A stretch of DNA of 14,930 bases from JAYRGC01 sp041908065 (GTDB taxonomy: Bacteria; Pseudomonadota; Alphaproteobacteria; UBA9219): the NCBI GenBank assembly GCA_041908065.1, contig JAYRGC010000048.1, positions 1 to 14,930 of the forward strand, in the 5' to 3' direction. Positions 5,972 through 11,204 of the stretch are shown in pieces (positions within the stretch are counted from its first letter, which is position 1; each line of letters begins with the position of its first letter). The notes below the pieces were generated by a model, which saw nothing but the letters and a program-made list of their open reading frames with translations, was not told where the DNA came from and did not search any database. Both the position numbers and the translations under genes were made by a program.

Positions 5972-6682
5972 TTATTTGACGCTTTCCTCCAGCCATTTTG
6001 CCAGCAATTCGTTTACCTCGTCGGGTTTTTCCAGCGGCAAGAGGTGGCCGCTGCCTTCGATTATCTTCAGTTCGGAGCCTGCGATGCCTTGGGCAATTTC
6101 CGACACTATGGCCGGCGGGGTTATCGCGTCTTGCGCCCCGCCCATCACCAAGGTCGGGCAGGATATTCGTTTCAGGAACGGCCTGTTGTCGGGGCGGTTC
6201 AAGATGGCCGTTTGCTGGCGCAGGAAGGCGTCGCGCCCCATCCGAACCGCCATGGCGGTTATGGCGGAGGTAAGGCGATTATCGTTCAGGCGATCTTTGT
6301 GGATCAGCAAGGGGAGCAGGCGGGGGGTTACGCCCTTAAAGTTTCCCTCGCGCGACATGGCCATCAACAGGCGGCGGCGTTCGGCCTGTTCCGGCGTATC
6401 GGGGCGCGCCGAGGTGCTTATCAGGCACAGTCCCGATATTCTTTGCGACTGCTGGCGCAGCATCTCGAACGCCACATAGCCGCCCATCGACAAGGCCGCC
6501 AGCGCGAAGCGTTCGGGGGCGGCATCGAGGGCGCGGTGCGCCATGGCTTCCATGCTGTCGTCTTGGGTCAAATCGGCCACCTGCGCCGACAGGATGCCGC
6601 CTAAGGCCGTTATCTGGTTTTCCCATAACGCGCGATCGCATAGAAGTCCGGGAAGAAACAGCGTGGGAAACGGTTGTCGCAT
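5972..6682 (-). CDS. Alpha/beta-fold hydrolase
   Basis: A 236-residue cytoplasmic hydrolase with the classic arrangement: LFLPGLLCDRALW (oxyanion-loop region, 8-20), nucleophile Ser65 in ALSMGG (Ala replaces the first Gly of GxSxG), acid Asp185 in GGAQDAITPP, and catalytic His213 in EGSGHLLPLEKP. A lid or cap segment lies between about 95 and 165. The substrate cannot be read from the sequence; esterase- or MhpC/BioH-like small-molecule hydrolysis is plausible. It starts nine bases after the xerD stop, and an AAAGGA overlapping that stop can serve as its ribosome-binding site, so the two are probably co-transcribed. It is the last minus-strand gene before the RT island. Confidence 0.88.
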   Translation of the reverse strand: MRQPFPTLFLPGLLCDRALWENQITALGGILSAQVADLTQDDSMEAMAHRALDAAPERFALAALSMGGYVAFEMLRQQSQRISGLCLISTSARPDTPEQAERRRLLMAMSREGNFKGVTPRLLPLLIHKDRLNDNRLTSAITAMAVRMGRDAFLRQQTAILNRPDNRPFLKRISCPTLVMGGAQDAITPPAIVSEIAQGIAGSELKIIEGSGHLLPLEKPDEVNELLAKWLEESVK

Positions 6683-6691
6683 TTTCGATGG

Positions 6692-7636
6692 TCATCCTTT
6701 CGCGTGGCGGCGATCGCGGCTTAACGGGTGGTGGATTTCTATTTCCTCGGTCAGACGAGCCGAAGCGACATGGGTATATATCTGGGTGGTGGCAATATCG
6801 GAATGCCCCAGCATCGCCTGCACGCTTCGCAGATCCGCGCCGTGTTCCAACAGATGGGTGGCGAAGGCGTGGCGGATGACGTGGGGGCTTAGGCGGGCGG
6901 GGGGGATGTTCGCCATCCTTCCGGCTTCCTTTAATAACTGGAAAAATCTTTGGCGGGTTATGTGGCCGTCGGACGCCCGAAGCGAAGGGAAAAGATAGGC
7001 CGATTTTTCCGCTCCCGCCCCGATTTCCTTGCGATGGGGCAGCCACGCCTTTATGGCGTCGATGGCCGGTTCGCCCAAGGGAACCATGCGTTCCTTGTCG
7101 CCTTTGCCGGTTATCCTTACCGAGGCCATGCCGTTCGGGGGAGACGATATGGCGGCCAAGGGCATTCCCACCAGTTCGCTTACCCGCAATCCGGTGGCGT
7201 AGAGTATTTCCAGCATCGCTCTCAGCCGCGCCCCTTCGGCTCCGGCCATTTTACCCGCCGCTTCCAAAAGCGAGGCAATCTCGCTCTCGCTGAGGCATTT
7301 GGGCAGGCCGCGCCCCGACCGCGGAGAGGAGATGTTGCGCGAGGGATCTTCGGCTCGCTTGCCTTCCGAGCAGAGGAAGCGGAAAAACTGGCGCAATGCC
7401 GATAGCCGCCGCGCCTGAGTGCTGGCCGACATTTTCCGCAAAGACGATATGTAGCGGCGCAAATCGTCCTCGGCGGCGTCGGCAAGGGGACAGTCTTTCC
7501 CGCCGCCTGATTGCCGCAGGAAATCAGCCGCGTGAGAAAGGTCGCGCAGATACGCGGCGCGGGTGTTGGCCGAGGCGTTGCGCTCCGCCAGCAGCATGTC
7601 GAGAAAGGATTCTATGCGGTTTATGTCGGAGTTCAT
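6692..7636 (-). CDS. xerD: Tyrosine recombinase XerD
   Basis: A site-specific recombinase that, with XerC and FtsK, resolves chromosome dimers at dif. It has 314 residues. The N-terminal SAM-like core-binding domain spans about 6-95 (ASANTRAAYLRDLSHAADFL), followed by the catalytic domain. All active-site residues are present: Arg151 (ATGLRVSEL), Lys178 (TGKGDKER), His252 and Arg255 (SPHVIRHAFATHLL), His278 (MLGHSD), and nucleophile Tyr287 (TTQIYTHV). The TTQIYTHV and C-terminal HPLS text favour XerD over XerC and over a phage integrase, but a XerC assignment cannot be fully excluded. The ATG at 7636 has a poor ribosome-binding site. A perfect inverted repeat lies just upstream, between it and the preceding gene. 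Confidence 0.93.
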   Translation of the reverse strand: MNSDINRIESFLDMLLAERNASANTRAAYLRDLSHAADFLRQSGGGKDCPLADAAEDDLRRYISSLRKMSASTQARRLSALRQFFRFLCSEGKRAEDPSRNISSPRSGRGLPKCLSESEIASLLEAAGKMAGAEGARLRAMLEILYATGLRVSELVGMPLAAISSPPNGMASVRITGKGDKERMVPLGEPAIDAIKAWLPHRKEIGAGAEKSAYLFPSLRASDGHITRQRFFQLLKEAGRMANIPPARLSPHVIRHAFATHLLEHGADLRSVQAMLGHSDIATTQIYTHVASARLTEEIEIHHPLSRDRRHAKG

Positions 7637-7683
7637 GGCTCTTTCTGGAAACGGTTGGGTGAAGAATTTCTCTTTCAGCAGTA

Positions 7684-7725
7684 ACGGTCTGTTCCTCCCC
7701 CTTCTTAGGGGGAGGAACAGACCGT
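7684..7725 (-). terminator. Perfect 18-bp inverted repeat, possible terminator or attenuator before xerD
   Basis: ACGGTCTGTTCCTCCCCC at 7684-7701 is the exact reverse complement of 7708-7725, with a 6-base loop TTCTTA. It follows the stop of the 584-residue exported-protein gene by 26 bases and precedes the xerD start by 47. No T-run follows on either strand, so it is not a standard intrinsic terminator. It could end or attenuate transcription, protect an mRNA 3' end, or be a small repeat. Confidence 0.5.
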
Positions 7726-7751
7726 GTTCGCCGGCAGAACATCGCTTTTCG

Positions 7752-9506
7752 TCACTGGTCTTGCCGCCGCGCAGCGAAGACGAGGGAGGCCATGGTTTCC
7801 AAAGCCAAGCCTTTGGAGTGCGCTTGCAGTCCGGCTTGGCGCAAGGCCTTTATCAGATCGACTGCCACCAGCAAGGGCATTCCCTCCGCCTTGGGTTTTT
7901 TGCCCGCCGATTGGCCGGCGGCCAAGGTGATGGCCAGCAGCGCGGTTTCGCCTTTGCGGCCATGCGCGGCGGATTCCCGCAACAGGTTGAAGATCACCGG
8001 AGAGAAAGACGGAATCTTCGCGCCGTCGGGAACGGTGTCGGCCACTTTCGCCCAAGCGTCGTCGGGCACGGCGTATCCCGAGGCCGACAACAACAGCAGG
8101 ACGGCTCCGGTGCGTTGGCGGCTTTCGCGATCGGAATTTTTCAAATCCTTTTCTATCCACGTTCCGATGCCCGCTCCGTAGCCAGCGTCGCTCAACGCGC
8201 CGGCAATGGCGGCTAAAGGCCATATTTCGTGGACTTGCGCGGCCACTTCCGGCAAGCGTCCTGCAGGGCCTTGCGCCAGGGCGAGCCATTCCTTGGCCTT
8301 TTCCGCGCGGCCTGAAACGGCTAAAACCCGCGCTGCCGCGCCCGAGAAGGAATTAAAGTCGCTGGTCGGCGGTATCTCTCCCACCAGATCGGCCAACAGC
8401 CTGCCCGCCGCTCCGGACAGAGACGCCGCGTCGGTCATTTGCGCCAATCTGGAGATGGTGGCCGAGCGTTTAAGCGCGTCCGGTTCGGCTTTCGCCAGTT
8501 GGTACAGCATGGCGCGAAGCTTGGGGCTAGGTTCGCTGGCTGTGGTCGCTCCGGCCAACGCCTCGGGAGTGAAGGAGGCGGCGGCGTAGATTTCGGCGAG
8601 CCGCTTTTCGTCGATCAACGCCATCGCTGCGGCGCGTTCCGCCAATATCAGATGCGCGTCTGCGTCTGTCGTTTTGGCCTTCAGCAGATCAGGCATCAGC
8701 ATGGCGGCGGGGCGGACGTACAATTCCGAAGGCAGCGCGGCGTCGATATGCCGCAGCAAGGCGAGGGTTACGGGGCGCATGGGGGTAAGCTGGGAGGGGA
8801 GCTTTTTCTCTCCGCCCAGCACGTTGCGGCTGAAGATTCCCGCGAAGGCGTCGTCGTCGGCTTTTTGTTCACGCAGCAAATCCAGCCCAAGCGTCGCCGA
8901 GTTTTGATCTCCGGCCTTTAATTGGCACAGCATCAGCGATTTTTGCCATTCGATCGAGGAGCGTCCGCTCATCAAGTCCTTCAGCTTGCGGCAGGCATCC
9001 TCAGCCTTGGGGCTGACAAGCGCGGCTTCCGCCACCAGACGCAGGGTTATTTCGTCCAGACGGTCGGGTTTGGCCAATTGCGCGAGATCCCACGCTCCCG
9101 ATACGTCGCCCAAGGCCAACAGCCTTTCCACCCGCGCGGCGGTAAGGCTGCGCTTGGGCGCGTCCTTAGCGGACGCGGGAGCGGGGATTCCGGCCATGCT
9201 CAACAGCAGTTTGCGCGCCAACGAATTAAGCGACGGCGAGGCGGTGGGCAGTTGCATTTCCGGAAGCAGCCGATCGATCAAGGCGCGGGGCGCGCCGTCC
9301 CACATGTCGTATCCCAGTCCTCCGTCGGCGGGGGACAACAGGCCGATGGAATCCGGATCGACGTCGGCCAAGGACGAGCTATCCACCGCCGTTGAGGTTT
9401 GCGCCAAAGAAGGAGAAGGGACGGCGGTTGCCGCCAACAACAGGAACGCGAAAGCGGTTTTCAGGCATAGTTTGCCGGAGGATAGTTCAGCGGGGGAAGC
9501 GGTCAT
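7752..9506 (-). CDS. Large exported protein of unknown function (584 aa), helical-repeat-like
   Basis: I do not recognise a named family. The product begins with a signal peptide (hydrophobic core AFAFLLLAATAV, cleavage likely after SPSLA at residue 35). Almost all of the rest is Ala/Leu-rich helices in repeated pairs, for example ERLLALGDVSGAWDLAQLA and GRAEKAKEWLALAQG, which suggests a TPR- or SEL1-like solenoid in the periplasm. Near the mature N-terminus is the distinctive LGYDMWDGAPRALIDRLLP. The ATG at 9506 is chosen because it follows AAAGG and lies within the end of the 46-residue membrane protein gene, overlapping it by 20 bases in another frame. That implies translational coupling and a possible partnership. 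From memory, similar gene pairs occur near xerD in Rhodospirillales. Confidence 0.8.
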   Translation of the reverse strand: MTASPAELSSGKLCLKTAFAFLLLAATAVPSPSLAQTSTAVDSSSLADVDPDSIGLLSPADGGLGYDMWDGAPRALIDRLLPEMQLPTASPSLNSLARKLLLSMAGIPAPASAKDAPKRSLTAARVERLLALGDVSGAWDLAQLAKPDRLDEITLRLVAEAALVSPKAEDACRKLKDLMSGRSSIEWQKSLMLCQLKAGDQNSATLGLDLLREQKADDDAFAGIFSRNVLGGEKKLPSQLTPMRPVTLALLRHIDAALPSELYVRPAAMLMPDLLKAKTTDADAHLILAERAAAMALIDEKRLAEIYAAASFTPEALAGATTASEPSPKLRAMLYQLAKAEPDALKRSATISRLAQMTDAASLSGAAGRLLADLVGEIPPTSDFNSFSGAAARVLAVSGRAEKAKEWLALAQGPAGRLPEVAAQVHEIWPLAAIAGALSDAGYGAGIGTWIEKDLKNSDRESRQRTGAVLLLLSASGYAVPDDAWAKVADTVPDGAKIPSFSPVIFNLLRESAAHGRKGETALLAITLAAGQSAGKKPKAEGMPLLVAVDLIKALRQAGLQAHSKGLALETMASLVFAARRQDQ

Positions 9507-9627
9507 CTGGCACTTGCCTTTCGACTTCCTGAGCGGGAGGGGCTTTGTCGGCGAAGACAAGCAAGGCTCCGGCGGCAGCTATGACTAACGCCAAGACGAC
9601 TATCAAGATTAGGACGCGCTGCAACAT
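9487..9627 (-). CDS. Small single-pass membrane protein (46 aa)
   Basis: A 46-residue product with one membrane helix (about 4-25, RVLILIVVLALVIAAAGALL) and a polar tail ending in VPDDRFPR, probably periplasmic. The start at 9627 is supported by AAGG nine bases upstream. A longer frame back to 9690 lacks such support. Its last codons overlap the start of the large exported protein by 20 bases, a typical sign of coupled translation. Function is unknown. By position and topology it may anchor or assist the exported partner. The basic-hydrophobic-PxDxRFPR pattern recalls small conserved membrane proteins in Rhodospirillales, from memory. Confidence 0.68.
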   Translation of the reverse strand: MLQRVLILIVVLALVIAAAGALLVFADKAPPAQEVERQVPDDRFPR

Positions 9628-9671
9628 GCCGGTGAACCTTGTTTGGGAAAAACGGAAACTCTTGCTGCGCG

Positions 9672-9700
9672 ATTGTGCCAATTGCCGCATGGCGCGGCAA
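9672..9700 (-). promoter_or_regulatory. Hairpin and weak promoter between the phosphatase and the small membrane protein
   Basis: TTGCCGC (9682-9688) and GCGGCAA (9694-9700) form a 7-bp stem with a 5-base loop just after the phosphatase stop. On the minus strand the same bases supply a TTGCCG (9695-9700) and a CACAAT (9672-9677) 17 bp apart, each matching consensus at four of six positions. Either a 3'-end hairpin or a weak promoter is possible. There is no T-run. Confidence 0.25.
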
Positions 9701-9702
9701 CA

Positions 9703-10350
9703 TCAAAACATGCGGATCTTTTCGGTCACTTCCACTTTGGATCGGGTGGGGGTGGCGTCCTCCGACACCGAATGATGCCATATTTCCCACGGGAAAGCGT
9801 CGGATTTCGCGAGGGCTATGGGCAGAAATTCGTAAAGGCAGCAGTTAGTTATCCCCGATATGCGGTATCCGTAACGCCTGCCGATGGCGGAAAATACTCC
9901 GCCGTGGGCCACGATAAGGGGAGGGCGGCTCGAAAGCGCGGTTATTTCGTTTATCGCCGCGACTACCCGCGCCACGAAATCATCCATTTTTTCCCCGTTA
10001 GGGGGATTTTTGCCCTGAGCCACCAAATTTCGCAGGTCGTCCAAATACATCCCAGTCCAATCGCCGAAATCGCGTTCGGCGATCGAAGAAATTTCTTGCA
10101 TAGGAAAACCAAGGCCTTCGCAGGCGATAACGGCGGTTTCGCGGGCTCGGGAGAGGTGGCTGTGGACGACGATATCGAAGTTGTTCGACAGGTTTCTTAT
10201 GGCCGCGCCGATGGATTTAGCCTGTTCGCGTCCTTGCGGCGTCAAAGGAGTGTCCATGAAGCCGGCCACGCGGGAAGCGGCGTTGGCCTCGGTTTCACCG
10301 TGGCGGAGGATGTAAAACGGGCGCGGAAGAATGTCGGCAAAAGGCGGCAT
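9703..10350 (-). CDS. Histidine phosphatase family protein (phosphoglycerate-mutase-like)
   Basis: A 215-residue branch-1 histidine phosphatase. The phospho-accepting His17 lies in LRHGETEAN, the conserved Arg follows in SHLSRARET (about 64-72), the general acid is probably Glu92 in AERDFGDWTG, and the second catalytic His149 is in VAHGGV. The length and GDWTG motif fit small-molecule phosphatases such as GpmB- or CobC-like enzymes; the substrate is not readable. The start lies only seven bases after the gapR stop with no Shine-Dalgarno in the gap, so translation probably depends on ribosomes arriving from gapR. It ends 75 bases before the start of the small membrane protein gene. Confidence 0.9.
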   Translation of the reverse strand: MPPFADILPRPFYILRHGETEANAASRVAGFMDTPLTPQGREQAKSIGAAIRNLSNNFDIVVHSHLSRARETAVIACEGLGFPMQEISSIAERDFGDWTGMYLDDLRNLVAQGKNPPNGEKMDDFVARVVAAINEITALSSRPPLIVAHGGVFSAIGRRYGYRISGITNCCLYEFLPIALAKSDAFPWEIWHHSVSEDATPTRSKVEVTEKIRMF

Positions 10351-10357
10351 CGGAGTT

Positions 10358-10630
10358 TCAATCGATCATGCCGATGGCGGATTTATAGAGATCCAGCAAC
10401 TCTTCCTGCTCGCGGCGTTTTTCGGCTTCCATGCGGCGCAGGCGGATTATCTGGCGCAATATTTTAACGTCAAAGCCGGTGCTTTTAGCCTCGGAATACA
10501 CGTCGCGGATGTCGTCCATCACGGCGGTCTTGCCTTCCTCCAGCTTTTCGATGCGGGTTATGAAGGACAACAGGTGTTCGCTGGAAAGTCTTCCGGTCTG
10601 CGGGGCTTTGGCGGCGGCGGCGATGGACAT
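10358..10630 (-). CDS. gapR: GapR, DUF2312 nucleoid-associated protein
   Basis: GapR, described in Caulobacter, is a small coiled-coil protein that clamps overtwisted DNA ahead of replication and transcription forks and stimulates topoisomerases. The 90 residues match the family length. The core is recognisable: FITRIEKLEEGKTAVMDDIRDVYSEAK runs from about 23 to 49, then TGFDVKILRQIIRLRRMEAEKRREQEE with the basic DNA-facing patch, then a short LLDLYKSAIG end. The ATG at 10630 follows GGAG at a spacing of nine. DUF2312 is largely confined to alphaproteobacteria, one of the best taxonomic signs here. It forms a two-gene operon with the phosphatase (7-bp gap). Confidence 0.93.
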   Translation of the reverse strand: MSIAAAAKAPQTGRLSSEHLLSFITRIEKLEEGKTAVMDDIRDVYSEAKSTGFDVKILRQIIRLRRMEAEKRREQEELLDLYKSAIGMID

Positions 10631-10722
10631 GGCGTGGGTCTCCGGTTATGCGGAAGGTTGATTAAGCGCGTGGCTTCTATCACGCTCTGCCCAGCTTATC
10701 CATGATAAAAATGGTTTTTACG

Positions 10723-10974
10723 CAAAACGGGTGGGTAATTTTGCATCCAAACGCAACAGCAATCGCCGTCATCTGCGAAGTCACAGACAAAGGCTGTCAT
10801 TTTGGCGTATACGGCCAAAGGCCGTCATGTGAAGTTTACGGCCAAAGGCCGTCATTGCGAGCCGCCACCCTTTGGTTTGGGCAGCGTTAACGCTGTCGGG
10901 CGGCGAAGCAATCCAGAGTCATTGGGCAACGGCACTGGATTGCTTCGCCGCCAAGGGGCGGCTCGCAATGACGG
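10723..10974 (+). repeat. Composite palindromic repeat, copy R2 (plus orientation)
   Basis: This fills most of the 453-bp gap between gapR and tRNA-Val. In order it has: the GGGTGGGTAATTTTG motif (10730-10744); ACGCAACAGCAA (10751-10762); a degenerate and two intact ACGGCCAAAGGCCGTCAT units (10811-10828 and 10838-10855); and the main palindrome from CCGTCATTGCGAG (10848) to CTCGCAATGACGG (10974). A segment interrupting the left arm (about 10867-10900) carries a 14-bp palindrome, CAGCGTTAACGCTG, at 10882-10895. I see no gene in 10631-11083. Confidence 0.88.
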
Positions 10975-11031
10975 CACACTAAATCTAATGGGCTAGAGTC
11001 TAACAAGGTTTGGCGGCGGTCGCCCGCCTAC

Positions 11032-11085
11032 GTTTCGCTTCGCGAAACTTCGGCGCGGCAGTTTTCGCGCTTCGCGCAAAAACTG
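11032..11085 (-). terminator. Two tandem hairpins directly after tRNA-Val
   Basis: On the minus strand, CAGTTTTTGCGC pairs with GCGCGAAAACTG (11059-11085; 12 bp, one G-U, loop GAA) and begins inside the encoded CCA end of the tRNA. A second hairpin, GTTTCGC-GAA-GCGAAAC, follows at 11032-11048. No U-run follows. They are likely a 3' processing or termination signal for the tRNA transcript, or small repeats sharing a CGC-GAA-GCG core. Confidence 0.4.
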
Positions 11086-11158
11086 GTGGGTGCGACAGGG
11101 ATTGAACCTGTGACCCCTACCATGTCAAGGTAGTGCTCTCCCGCTGAGCTACGCACCC
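11084..11158 (-). tRNA. tRNA-Val (anticodon GAC), CCA encoded
   Basis: A complete cloverleaf reads on the minus strand: acceptor GGGTGCG with CGCACCC; D arm GCTC-AGCGGGA-GAGC; anticodon stem CTACC-TTGACAT-GGTAG with GAC at the centre; T arm ACAGG-TTCAATC-CCTGT; discriminator A; and an encoded CCA at 11084-11086. GAC reads valine GUC and GUU codons. It lies 46 bp after the beta-glucan synthase-like gene on the same strand. I saw no clear promoter between them, so it may partly rely on readthrough. Confidence 0.97.
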
Positions 11159-11204
11159 GCACCAAAAGCTATGCGGCAATCCGAACGGACGGGAGTGTTT
11201 AGCA

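Noticed and set aside
5867..6604. Plus-strand frame of 245 codons opposite the hydrolase
   Set aside because: Antisense to an alpha/beta hydrolase with an intact catalytic triad, and no start signal.
10811..10855. Two GGCCAAAGGCCGTCAT units as a start of a CRISPR array
   Set aside because: Only two intact units about 9 bp apart, and the same unit recurs at the other palindromic repeats. No spacer-like regularity or cas genes.
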